Source of the DNA: Celeribacter arenosi
Lineage (GTDB): Bacteria; Pseudomonadota; Alphaproteobacteria; Rhodobacterales; Rhodobacteraceae
Direction of reading: 5' to 3'
NCBI RefSeq assembly: GCF_039539485.1
Contig: NZ_BAABDF010000007.1
Span: forward strand, 1 to 64,000
DNA: 64,000 nucleotides
The notes below the pieces were generated by a model. It searched no databases. It saw only the letters and a program-made list of their open reading frames with translations, and was not told the DNA's origin. The translations under genes and the position numbers were made by a program. How positions within the stretch are numbered: the first letter of the stretch is position 1; each line of letters starts with the position of its first letter. Below, piece by piece: positions 8,021 to 15,557 of this stretch.

Positions 8021-8248
8021 ATGCCTAAACGTATTCTTTCCGGGGTTGTAACCTCGAACCAGAACGAACAGACCGTGACCGTGTCCGTGGAGCGCCGCTT
8101 CAAACACCCCGTTCTGCAAAAGACGATCCGTAAGTCCAAAAAGTACCGGGCTCACGATGAGAAGAACCAGTTCAGCGTTGGTGACACCGTCCGTATTCAG
8201 GAATGTGCGCCAAAGTCGAAAACCAAGCGTTGGGAAGTTATCGCCTAA
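8021..8248 (+). CDS. rpsQ: 30S ribosomal protein S17
   Basis: This 75-residue S17 is an OB-fold protein (KRILSGVVTSNQNEQTVTV) with conserved VGDTVRIQECAPKSKTKRWE. It is an early 16S-binding assembly protein. It starts 12 bases after rpmC behind AAGGAG. Confidence 0.96.
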   Translation: MPKRILSGVVTSNQNEQTVTVSVERRFKHPVLQKTIRKSKKYRAHDEKNQFSVGDTVRIQECAPKSKTKRWEVIA

Positions 8249-8327
8249 TTAGGGCGGCTTACCAATTTAATCGAAACCCTGGGGGAATAGGGCGCTGCAG
8301 CCCTCCCCAAAGGTCGGGAGAAACCAA

Positions 8328-8696
8328 ATGATCCAGATGCAGACCAATCTGGATGTAGCTGACAACTCAGGCGCTCGCCGAGTTCAGTGCATCAAGGTCC
8401 TCGGCGGTTCGCACCGTCGTTACGCGTCCGTGGGTGACATCATCGTTGTATCGGTGAAAGAAGCCATTCCGCGTGGTCGTGTGAAAAAGGGTGACGTCCG
8501 TAAGGCCGTCGTCGTTCGCACCGCCAAAGAAGTCCGTCGTGAAGATGGCACAGCGATCCGTTTTGATCGCAACGCTGCCGTCATCCTGAACAACAACAAC
8601 GAGCCTGTAGGTACACGTATCTTTGGCCCGGTTGTTCGTGAGCTTCGCGCGAAAAACTTTATGAAGATCATCTCGCTCGCTCCGGAGGTGCTCTAA
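8328..8696 (+). CDS. rplN: 50S ribosomal protein L14
   Basis: This 122-residue L14 begins MIQMQTNLDVADNSGARRVQ and ends FMKIISLAPEVL, the full family length. It contacts 16S helix 14 and forms an intersubunit bridge. Eighty bases separate it from rpsQ. Its stop shares one base with the rplX start. Confidence 0.97.
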   Translation: MIQMQTNLDVADNSGARRVQCIKVLGGSHRRYASVGDIIVVSVKEAIPRGRVKKGDVRKAVVVRTAKEVRREDGTAIRFDRNAAVILNNNNEPVGTRIFGPVVRELRAKNFMKIISLAPEVL

Positions 8697-9001
8697 TGGC
8701 TGCTAAGTTGAAAAAAGGCGACAAGGTCGTCGTTCTTGCAGGCAAGGACAAAGGCAAGCAGGGCGAAATCGCCACTGTGATGCCCGCTAAAGGCAAAGCA
8801 ATCGTGGAAGGCGTCAACGTCGCTCTTCGTCACGCCAAGCCAACGCAGGGTGAGCAGGGTGGTCGTAAACCGGTCGCTATGCCTATCGATCTGTCCAACC
8901 TCGCAATCGTAGACAAAAATGGCAAAGCAACACGCGTTGGCTTCCGTATGGATGGCGACAAGAAAGTGCGCTTCGCCAAGACCACGGGGGACGTAATCTA
9001 A
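8696..9001 (+). CDS. rplX: 50S ribosomal protein L24
   Basis: This 101-residue L24 has an N-terminal KOW motif (KLKKGDKVVVLAGKDKGKQG). It is an initiator of 50S assembly and binds the 5' domain of 23S rRNA. It overlaps both neighbours by a single base (TAATG at each junction), so rplN-rplX-rplE are probably translationally coupled. Confidence 0.97.
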   Translation: MAAKLKKGDKVVVLAGKDKGKQGEIATVMPAKGKAIVEGVNVALRHAKPTQGEQGGRKPVAMPIDLSNLAIVDKNGKATRVGFRMDGDKKVRFAKTTGDVI

Positions 9002-9564
9002 TGCTCGATCAAGCAAACTACACCCCGCGTCTCAAGGCCGCGTTCAAGGACAGCATTCGTGCCGCTCTCAAAGAAGAGTTCGGCTACAAAAACGACATGC
9101 AGATCCCGCGCCTCGACAAAATCGTACTGAACATCGGCTGTGGCGCCGAAGCGGTGAAAGATACCAAAAAAGCCAAATCGGCTCAGGCAGATCTCTCCGC
9201 TATTGCCGGCCAAATGGCCGTCATCACCAAAGCAAAGAAGTCCATCGCTGGCTTCCGCGTTCGTGAGGAAATGCCGCTCGGTGCAAAAGTCACACTCCGT
9301 GGTGACCGTATGTACGAATTCCTTGATCGTCTGATCACGATCGCTATGCCACGTATCCGCGACTTCCGCGGCGTATCCGGCACTTCTTTCGATGGCCGCG
9401 GCAACTACGCCATGGGCATGAAAGAGCACATCGTGTTCCCCGAGATCAACTTCGACCAAGTCGATGAAGTCTGGGGTCTGGACATCGTAATCGCAACCAC
9501 CGCGAAGACTGACGCGGAAGCGAAGAGCCTGTTGAAAGCTTTCAACATGCCCTTCAACAGCTAA
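9001..9564 (+). CDS. rplE: 50S ribosomal protein L5
   Basis: This 187-residue L5 has PRLDKIVLNIGCGAEAV, KKSIAGFRVREEMPLGAKVT and the GNYAMGMKEHIVFPEI region. It binds 5S rRNA with L18 and forms a bridge to S13. It follows rplX with a one-base overlap. Confidence 0.97.
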   Translation: MLDQANYTPRLKAAFKDSIRAALKEEFGYKNDMQIPRLDKIVLNIGCGAEAVKDTKKAKSAQADLSAIAGQMAVITKAKKSIAGFRVREEMPLGAKVTLRGDRMYEFLDRLITIAMPRIRDFRGVSGTSFDGRGNYAMGMKEHIVFPEINFDQVDEVWGLDIVIATTAKTDAEAKSLLKAFNMPFNS

Positions 9565-9582
9565 GCGCGAGGAATTTGACAC

Positions 9583-9888
9583 ATGGCTAAGAAATCCATG
9601 ATCGCCCGCGAGGAAAAGCGTCAGAAGCTGGTGAAGAAATTCGCCGCCAAACGCGCTGCCCTCAAAGAAATCATCTACGACCAAGACAAACCGATGGAAG
9701 AGCGTTTTCGCGCTTCCATGAAGCTGGCCGATCTGCCGCGGAACTCCTCGGCAACTCGTCTCCACAACCGTTGTCAGCTGACCGGACGTCCACACGCTTA
9801 CTACCGTAAGCTGAAGGTGTCCCGGATCATGCTGCGGGAACTCGGCTCTTTCGGCCAGATCCCCGGTCTCGTGAAATCCAGCTGGTAA
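9583..9888 (+). CDS. rpsN: 30S ribosomal protein S14 (zinc-independent long form)
   Basis: This 101-residue S14 starts MAKKSMIAREEKRQKLVKKF and has NRCQLTGRPHAYYRKLKVSR near the C-terminus. The two CxxC pairs of the short zinc form are absent, so this is the long C-minus form usual in proteobacteria. It lies in the 30S head beside S3 and S10. AGGAGG follows immediately for rpsH. Confidence 0.97.
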   Translation: MAKKSMIAREEKRQKLVKKFAAKRAALKEIIYDQDKPMEERFRASMKLADLPRNSSATRLHNRCQLTGRPHAYYRKLKVSRIMLRELGSFGQIPGLVKSSW

Positions 9889-9901
9889 GGAGGGCACAGA
9901 T

Positions 9902-10294
9902 ATGAACGATCCTATCGGCGATATGCTGACCCGCATCCGCAACTCCCAGATGCGTGGCAAGTCCACCGTCTCCACGCCAGCGTCCAAGCTGCGTGCATGG
10001 GTGCTCGATGTGCTCCTCGACGAGGGCTACATCCGCGGCTACGAAAGCGGTACTGATGTTAACGGTCACCCGACCCTTGAGATCAGCCTCAAATACTACG
10101 AAGGCATCCCTGTTATTCGTGAGCTGAAGCGTGTTTCCACGCCCGGCCGTCGCGTCTACCTCGGTGTCAAGGACATCCCGACGGTCCGTCAGGGCCTCGG
10201 TGTGTCGATTGTCTCCACCCCTAAAGGTGTGATGTCGGATGCAAATGCTCGTGCCAACAATGTTGGTGGCGAAGTTCTTTGCACCGTCTTCTAA
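9902..10294 (+). CDS. rpsH: 30S ribosomal protein S8
   Basis: This 130-residue S8 has NDPIGDMLTRIRNSQMRGKS at the start and GVSIVSTPKGVMSDANARAN followed by a GGEVLCTVF C-terminus. It binds the central 16S domain, and in E. coli it represses the spc operon at an rplE-leader mimic; no such mimic was established here. A clear AGGAGG precedes it at 13 bases after rpsN. Confidence 0.97.
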   Translation: MNDPIGDMLTRIRNSQMRGKSTVSTPASKLRAWVLDVLLDEGYIRGYESGTDVNGHPTLEISLKYYEGIPVIRELKRVSTPGRRVYLGVKDIPTVRQGLGVSIVSTPKGVMSDANARANNVGGEVLCTVF

Positions 10295-10306
10295 GGAGGT
10301 CCATCG

Positions 10307-10840
10307 ATGTCTCGTATTGGTAAAAAACCGGTCGATCTGCCCAGCGGCGTTACCGCCTCTGTGTCCGGCCAGACCATTGAAGTGAAGGGCCCGAAAGGCG
10401 TCCATTCCTTCACCGCAACTGATGATGTGACCCTCACACTCGAGGACAACACCATCTCCGTAACGCCACGTGGCAAATCCAAGCGCGCACGTCAGCAGTG
10501 GGGCATGTCCCGCACTGTTGTCGCCAATCTCGTGCAGGGCGTGTCCGAAGGCTTTAAAAAAGAGCTCGAAATCAACGGCGTTGGTTACCGTGCCCAGATG
10601 CAGGGAAATACCCTGAAGCTGTCGCTCGGTTACTCGCACGAGGTCAACTTTGAGGTTCCCGAAGGCGTTACCGTCACGGCCCCCAAACAGACCGAGATCG
10701 TTGTTGAAGGTTCCGATTCGCAACTCGTCGGCCAGGTCGCGGCAAACATCCGTGAATGGCGTAAGCCCGAGCCCTACAAAGGCAAAGGCATCAAATACAA
10801 AGACGAGTACATCTTCCGCAAGGAAGGCAAGAAGAAGTAA
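10307..10840 (+). CDS. rplF: 50S ribosomal protein L6
   Basis: This 177-residue L6 is two tandem L6 folds. The second ends with WRKPEPYKGKGIKYKDEYI, the conserved C-terminal signature. It lies near the factor-binding site and sarcin-ricin loop. TAAGGAGGTCC spans the rpsH stop and its Shine-Dalgarno. Confidence 0.97.
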   Translation: MSRIGKKPVDLPSGVTASVSGQTIEVKGPKGVHSFTATDDVTLTLEDNTISVTPRGKSKRARQQWGMSRTVVANLVQGVSEGFKKELEINGVGYRAQMQGNTLKLSLGYSHEVNFEVPEGVTVTAPKQTEIVVEGSDSQLVGQVAANIREWRKPEPYKGKGIKYKDEYIFRKEGKKK

Positions 10841-10851
10841 GGACGCAGAAA

Positions 10852-11211
10852 ATGGCAAACAGCAAACGAGACCTGTTCGTGAAGCGCCGCCTGCGCGTTC
10901 GCAACAAACTTCGCAAGAGCAACTCCGGCAAGCTCCGTCTTTCCGTTCACCGCTCGAACAAAAACATCAGCGCCCAGCTGATCGACGACGTTCTGGGGAA
11001 AACCCTCGTTGCCGCATCCTCGCTCGAGAAAGATCTCGGCGTGGAAGGCAAGAACAATGTCGAAGCCGCCGCCAAAATCGGTGCGGCTATTGCAGAACGG
11101 GCGAAGAAAGCCGGTATCGAAGAGTGTTACTTCGATCGCGGTGGTTTCCTCTTCCACGGAAAAGTGAAGGCACTTGCCGACGCTGCCCGTGAAGGTGGTT
11201 TGAAGTTCTAA
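10852..11211 (+). CDS. rplR: 50S ribosomal protein L18
   Basis: This 119-residue L18 has the basic N-terminus KRDLFVKRRLRVRNKLRKSN and the FDRGGFLFHGKVKALADAAR C-terminal motif. It binds 5S rRNA together with L5. A UUCG-capped hairpin and a gap of 122 bases separate it from rpsE, wider than the rest of this segment. Confidence 0.97.
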   Translation: MANSKRDLFVKRRLRVRNKLRKSNSGKLRLSVHRSNKNISAQLIDDVLGKTLVAASSLEKDLGVEGKNNVEAAAKIGAAIAERAKKAGIEECYFDRGGFLFHGKVKALADAAREGGLKF

Positions 11212-11219
11212 GCTTCTGA

Positions 11220-11239
11220 GGAGGGCGTTCGCGCCCTCC
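11220..11239 (+). promoter_or_regulatory. UUCG hairpin between rplR and rpsE
   Basis: The sequence GGAGGGCG-TTCG-CGCCCTCC forms an 8-bp perfect stem with a TTCG loop just after the rplR stop. There is no T-tract, so it more likely affects mRNA processing or stability than it terminates transcription. Confidence 0.55.
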
Positions 11240-11333
11240 CGATGATCCGGGCCCAGTGCATTCAGCACTTTCAGCACCAGGATCGAGTACAACGGCGCCG
11301 CAACAGCGCGCCACCATTTGAAGGACTGTCCAT

Positions 11334-11903
11334 ATGGCAGAACGTGATAACCGTCGGGGTCGCGACCGCGACGAAACCCCAGAATTCGCTGATCGTCTCG
11401 TAGCGATCAACCGTGTGTCCAAAACCGTTAAGGGTGGTAAGCGCTTTGGCTTCGCCGCTCTCGTGGTTGTTGGCGATCAAAAAGGCCGCGTCGGCTTCGG
11501 CAAAGGTAAAGCGAAAGAGGTCCCTGAGGCCATTCGTAAAGCCACCGAGCAGGCGAAACGCCAGATGATCCGCGTCGCTCTCAAAGAGGGCCGCACCCTG
11601 CACCACGACATGGAAGGTCGCCACGGCGCCGGTAAAGTCGTCATGCGCACCGCACCACACGGTACCGGCATCATCGCCGGTGGTCCAATGCGTGCCGTTT
11701 TTGAAATGCTTGGCATTCAGGACGTGGTCGCCAAATCGACCGGTTCGCAGAACCCCTACAACATGATCCGCGCTACGCTGGACGGTCTTCGTAAAGAAGC
11801 CTCCCCGCGTTCCGTGGCCCAGCGTCGCGGCAAAAAAGTCGCCGACATCCTCCGCAAGGACGATGCACCGGTTGCTGAAGTCGCCGAAGCTGCAGAAGCG
11901 TAA
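11334..11903 (+). CDS. rpsE: 30S ribosomal protein S5
   Basis: This 189-residue S5 has the N-terminal double-stranded RNA-binding fold (FGFAALVVVGDQKGRVGFGK) and the C-terminal TGIIAGGPMRAVFEMLG region. S5 contributes to decoding fidelity and mRNA unwinding. A short acidic Ala/Glu tail (APVAEVAEAAEA) ends the protein, similar in flavour to the L3 and S16 tails in this window. Confidence 0.97.
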   Translation: MAERDNRRGRDRDETPEFADRLVAINRVSKTVKGGKRFGFAALVVVGDQKGRVGFGKGKAKEVPEAIRKATEQAKRQMIRVALKEGRTLHHDMEGRHGAGKVVMRTAPHGTGIIAGGPMRAVFEMLGIQDVVAKSTGSQNPYNMIRATLDGLRKEASPRSVAQRRGKKVADILRKDDAPVAEVAEAAEA

Positions 11904-11915
11904 GGAACCCGAACC

Positions 11916-12104
11916 ATGGCAAAAACCATCGTCGTAAAACAGATCGGCTCTCCGATCCGTCGCCCCGCCAAACAGCGTGAAACGCTGATCGGCCTGGGTC
12001 TCAACAAAATGCACAAAACCCGTGAACTCGAAGATACGCCTTCGGTTCGTGGTATGGTTAGCAAGATCCCCCACCTCGTGGAGATCATCGAAGAGCGCGG
12101 CTAA
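11916..12104 (+). CDS. rpmD: 50S ribosomal protein L30
   Basis: This 62-residue L30 reads KTIVVKQIGSPIRRPAKQRE followed by GLGLNKMHKTRELEDTPSVRGM, the full length of the family. It follows rpsE by 12 bases. In most genomes rplO would come next; here an intrinsic terminator and nearly 2.9 kb of unrelated genes intervene. Confidence 0.96.
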   Translation: MAKTIVVKQIGSPIRRPAKQRETLIGLGLNKMHKTRELEDTPSVRGMVSKIPHLVEIIEERG

Positions 12105-12127
12105 GCCTCATCGATCGACATCATCGC

Positions 12128-12157
12128 AACGCCCCGCCCTTACCGGTGGGGCGTTTT
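12128..12157 (+). terminator. Intrinsic terminator after rpmD
   Basis: The stem AACGCCCC pairs with GGGGCGTT, followed by a short T-run. It closes the rpmC-rpmD segment 25 bases after the rpmD stop. The 215 bases from here to the aqpZ start contain no convincing gene. Confidence 0.8.
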
Positions 12158-12372
12158 GCGTTTGTGCGGGTCTCAACAGGGCAGTCAATGCTCTGCGCGC
12201 TTGCCTTTTACGATCGTCTGCCGCGGCCCAAGAGATGCCGGCAATAGCGACTCCAACGTGCGCGTTTCCCGTCGGGTATGGTCACGGTTGCGTGATGTTT
12301 CCCCCTAACGACAAGAGGGGTCGATCTGTAACTGTCTGAGGTGACATCTACCCAGACAGTCAGGAAACCCAA

Positions 12373-13056
12373 ATGAATAAACCACTTGCAGAATTTATCG
12401 GGACTTTCACCCTCGTTCTCTTCGGCTGCGGCTCTGCCGTGATTGCCGGGGGAGACATTGGTCTCTACGGCATCTCTTTTGCCTTCGGTCTCGCCCTCAT
12501 CGGTATGGCCTATGGCATCGGCCACATCTCAGGCTGCCACATTAACCCCGCGGTTTCGTTGGGCGCTGTCGCTGCGGGTCGTATGACGATCTCTGAGGCC
12601 ATTGTGTACATCGTTTCCCAGATTGCGGGCGCGATTGCCGCCGCTGCGGTTCTCCTCATGATCGCTTCGGGCAAGGCAGATTACACTGTCGCAGCCAACG
12701 GTTTGGGCCAGAACGGATGGGGCGCAGGCTATCTTGGTGAGTATTCCATGGGCGCGGCGTTTGTATTCGAACTTGTGGCAACCTTTCTCTTTGTGACTGT
12801 CATTCTCGGCTCAACCGGCGCAGGCGCACCTGTCGGCTTTGCCGGTTTGGCCATTGGCCTGACGCTTGTCGTGATCCACTTGGTTGGTATCAACGTGACT
12901 GGCGTTTCGGTGAACCCAGCCCGCTCAATCGGGCCGGCACTCTTTGCGGGAGGCGCGGCGATCGGCCAACTCTGGCTGTTCATCCTCGCGCCAATCCTCG
13001 GCGCATTGATATCGGGCTTTTTGTTCCGCACGGGCATGCTCGACATCAAAAACTAA
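12373..13056 (+). CDS. aqpZ: Aquaporin Z (water channel)
   Basis: This 227-residue, six-helix MIP-family channel has both NPA boxes: SGCHINPAVS (Asn58) and VSVNPARSIGPALF (Asn181). The selectivity-filter residues typical of water-selective AqpZ are visible as Phe in ISFAFG, His in VVIHLVG, Thr in NVTGVS and the Arg after the second NPA. It would pass water through the inner membrane under osmotic change. It is the first gene of the block inserted between rpmD and rplO and has its own terminator, so it is probably a single-gene unit. Confidence 0.93.
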   Translation: MNKPLAEFIGTFTLVLFGCGSAVIAGGDIGLYGISFAFGLALIGMAYGIGHISGCHINPAVSLGAVAAGRMTISEAIVYIVSQIAGAIAAAAVLLMIASGKADYTVAANGLGQNGWGAGYLGEYSMGAAFVFELVATFLFVTVILGSTGAGAPVGFAGLAIGLTLVVIHLVGINVTGVSVNPARSIGPALFAGGAAIGQLWLFILAPILGALISGFLFRTGMLDIKN

Positions 13057-13080
13057 GATCCGTGGAAGAAGGATCCAACT

Positions 13081-13107
13081 GCCCCCCGCTCGTCGGGGGG
13101 CTTTTTT
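13081..13107 (+). terminator. Intrinsic terminator after aqpZ
   Basis: An 8-bp stem GCCCCCCG/CGGGGGGC with a 5-base loop is followed directly by TTTTTT. It lies 24 bases after the aqpZ stop. Confidence 0.9.
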
Positions 13108-13141
13108 GTTTGCGCAGTCCATTGCCAACAACCGCAGTCGG

Positions 13142-13165
13142 CCTATCTCCTCACCACTTGATAGG
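13142..13165 (+). promoter_or_regulatory. Short inverted repeat touching the Shine-Dalgarno of the MBL-fold gene
   Basis: CCTATC (13142-13147) is complementary to GATAGG (13160-13165), which runs into the AGGAGG at 13163-13168. Pairing would partly hide the ribosome-binding site. It is only 6 bp, so it may be chance. Confidence 0.3.
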
Positions 13166-13175
13166 AGGATTCAAC

Positions 13176-13952
13176 ATGACGCACAGTAGACGTACTTTCC
13201 TGGCAGGTGTCGCAACCACGGGCGCGATCACCATCCTTCCCTTCGCTGCCCGCGCAGACAATCATGAATCGGACGTTTTCATGGACGGCAAGATTTCGGT
13301 TCACCCCGTCGCACATGCAAGCTTTGTGATGGAGACTCCCTCGGGTGTCATTTATGTCGACCCGGTTGGTGCCGCCGCCGATTATGCAGAGTTCCCTGCG
13401 CCGGACCTCATCCTCGTGACCCACGAGCACGGGGACCACTTTTCCCTCGACGTCCTCAACGCAATCGCAGGTGATACGCCGATGATCACCAATCCGGCGG
13501 TTTACGACAAACTTCCAGAGGCACTCCAAGGCCAGACGACGGCTATAGCCAATGGTGAGAGCATGGAGGCGATGGGGCTCACCATTGACGCTATTCCGGC
13601 CTACAATACGACCGAGGAGCGCAAGAATTTCCATCCGCTCGGTCGCGACAACGGCTACGTGCTAAGCATGGAAGGTTTCCGCACCTATATTTCGGGCGAT
13701 ACCGAACCCACCCCCGAAATGTTGGCTCTGGAAAATATCGACCTCGCATTTCTGTGCATGAACTTGCCGTTCACGATGGATGCAGATCAGGCAGCAAAAG
13801 CCGTCAATACGTTCAAACCCACCTACGTGTATCCCTATCACTACCGCGGGCGCGATGGGGGGACACAGGACCCTGAATACTTCGCGTCGCTTGTTGATGA
13901 AGGCACCAAAGTGGAATTCGGCGATTGGTACGCGCCGGGTGAACTGGGGTAG
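13176..13952 (+). CDS. Tat-exported MBL-fold metal-dependent hydrolase
   Basis: This 258-residue protein begins with a twin-arginine signal (SRRTFLAG at residues 4-11, hydrophobic stretch, AARA cleavage site near residue 27). The mature part is a UPF0173/UlaG-like metallo-beta-lactamase fold with HEHGDH at residues 83-88, SGDTEPTP carrying a metal-ligand Asp, and PYHYRG near the end. It is predicted to be a periplasmic metal hydrolase exported folded; the substrate is unknown. ATG 13176 has AGGAGG 8 bases upstream; longer in-frame starts lack one. It lies between aqpZ and a VPLPA-CTERM gene. Confidence 0.85.
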   Translation: MTHSRRTFLAGVATTGAITILPFAARADNHESDVFMDGKISVHPVAHASFVMETPSGVIYVDPVGAAADYAEFPAPDLILVTHEHGDHFSLDVLNAIAGDTPMITNPAVYDKLPEALQGQTTAIANGESMEAMGLTIDAIPAYNTTEERKNFHPLGRDNGYVLSMEGFRTYISGDTEPTPEMLALENIDLAFLCMNLPFTMDADQAAKAVNTFKPTYVYPYHYRGRDGGTQDPEYFASLVDEGTKVEFGDWYAPGELG

Positions 13953-14167
13953 TAGCAAAAATCTTCTTGGGCGGGGCGTTCCGAAAAACGCGTCACGTGT
14001 TCGTTTCGCCCAATTCGTCACCCATCCTCCCCATAAGGGTGTGGGACAATCAGTTCATTTCAACCCGAAGCTGTCCTGCGCGTAGAATAATTCCCTAACC
14101 CGCGAAGAATCGTCGACGCAACACGTCATCGTTGAGACCCTAAACTAAATTATTAGGGGTACCTCCA

Positions 14168-14893
14168 ATGCGCTTTTTGATTTTTCGACTTTTTCTAACA
14201 TTTTTGCTTTTGACCCAAACGAGTCTCGCACATGCAGCGACAGTTCGTGTCGAGGTTGGAACGTACGTGAACTACGAAAGTTCGGGTATAAACGGCGAGA
14301 CCTATTTTGACCTTGATGGCAATGGCTCAACGGACATCTATTTTTCAGCCGGGATCGACGGGTATCAAGATGATATCAACTACGCTCAGGATGGCGGCGT
14401 GTGGGTCATGGGGCGCGACGGGTTGATGCTGGCTAAAGGGGGGCCGTTGTCGATGGGCGCAGTGATCTCGCATGATAACATCGCCCCATATTTCTTTAGT
14501 TCTACACTGAGGCACTACGGCTACAGGAAATCCGATGATCCATTGTCGCCTTATTATGAAGGTGTGGCGGTACATTCCGGCGACTGGGGCACAGGATCGC
14601 CCGGCGTCGTGGCGGGTTTCCTGCCCTTTATGTTCGGCGATGGGCGACTGGGATGGATGGAATTGGAAACAGACACCTACGGACATACGCTGGTCATCGC
14701 CTACGGATACGCAACATCGCCCACAGAAAACATCCGCGCGGGTGCGCCGAGCATGAATTATGCAACTGTGCCGCTACCTGCATCGGGCCTTATGTTGCTG
14801 AGCGCACTGGCTGGGCTGAGGCGACTTGCGCGTCGACGCAGGCGGCACTTGAACCGTGCGGGCATTGCGTCTATACGCCCTCAGTCGGCATAG
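14168..14893 (+). CDS. VPLPA-CTERM sorting-domain exported protein
   Basis: This 241-residue protein has an N-terminal Sec signal (hydrophobic to about residue 20, cleavage near AHAA). The body is Gly/Asp/Tyr-rich with DLDGNGSTDIYF. It ends with VPLPASGLMLLSALAGL (from residue 201) and an Arg cluster, the tripartite VPLPA-CTERM anchor recognised by the exosortase XrtD in roseobacters and other proteobacteria. It is therefore probably processed and placed at the cell surface or in exopolysaccharide. About 15 residues continue past the Arg cluster, which is unusual. It lies directly before rplO. Confidence 0.85.
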   Translation: MRFLIFRLFLTFLLLTQTSLAHAATVRVEVGTYVNYESSGINGETYFDLDGNGSTDIYFSAGIDGYQDDINYAQDGGVWVMGRDGLMLAKGGPLSMGAVISHDNIAPYFFSSTLRHYGYRKSDDPLSPYYEGVAVHSGDWGTGSPGVVAGFLPFMFGDGRLGWMELETDTYGHTLVIAYGYATSPTENIRAGAPSMNYATVPLPASGLMLLSALAGLRRLARRRRRHLNRAGIASIRPQSA

Positions 14894-14971
14894 CGCCGAT
14901 CAGAATCAACATTTGTAAGCCGTGTTTGCCCACTCCGTCGCTGGAGGGCAGTTCCGGCAAGGAGAAGCGAC

Positions 14972-15451
14972 ATGAAACTGCACGAACTTAGCGATAACGA
15001 AGGCGCAACCAAAAAACGCATGCGCGTCGGCCGTGGCCCAGGCTCCGGTAAAGGTAAAATGGGTGGCCGTGGTATCAAAGGTCAGAAATCCCGTTCCGGT
15101 GTAGCTATCAAAGGCTACGAAGGCGGCCAGATGCCCCTATACCAGCGTCTTCCAAAGCGTGGTTTTAACAAACCCAACCGTGCGAAATTCGCCGTTGTGA
15201 ACCTCGGCCTGATCGAGAAGTTCGTAGAAGCCGGCAAACTGGATGCGAAATCCGAGATCAACGAGGACGCGCTGGTGGCTTCCGGCCTCGTGCGTCGTAA
15301 GCTCGACGGCATCCGCGTTCTCGCCAAAGGCGACGTCAAATCCAAGCTGACTTTGAACGTCACCGGCGCTTCCAAATCCGCAATTGACGCGGTTGCGAAG
15401 GCTGGCGGTTCGCTCACAGTTGCTTCAAAGGCCGAAGCGGCGGCTGAATAA
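14972..15451 (+). CDS. rplO: 50S ribosomal protein L15
   Basis: This 159-residue L15 has the Gly/Arg/Lys-rich N-terminal region (GRGPGSGKGKMGGRGIKGQK) and the KRGFNKPNRAKFAVVNLG core. It is a late-assembly 50S protein. AAGGAGAAG precedes ATG 14972. It restarts the spc operon after the aqpZ block, so a promoter is expected at or inside the end of the preceding gene. Confidence 0.96.
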   Translation: MKLHELSDNEGATKKRMRVGRGPGSGKGKMGGRGIKGQKSRSGVAIKGYEGGQMPLYQRLPKRGFNKPNRAKFAVVNLGLIEKFVEAGKLDAKSEINEDALVASGLVRRKLDGIRVLAKGDVKSKLTLNVTGASKSAIDAVAKAGGSLTVASKAEAAAE

Positions 15452-15500
15452 GGGTTGTGGGGAGGGGCCACGCCCCTTACATCACCCCATGAGTTTTCCA

Positions 15501-15535
15501 AACGCCGCCGACCGGAAGACCGGTTCGGCGGCGTT
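15501..15535 (+). promoter_or_regulatory. Long GC-rich hairpin between rplO and secY
   Basis: AACGCCGCCGACCGG (15501-15515) pairs with CCGGTTCGGCGGCGTT (15520-15535) around an AAGA loop, with one bulged T. No T-tract follows (GTTCG). It lies 22 bases ahead of secY and may attenuate transcription or set the L15:SecY ratio. Confidence 0.6.
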
Positions 15536-15557
15536 GTTCGTGAAGAGAGAGACCTAA

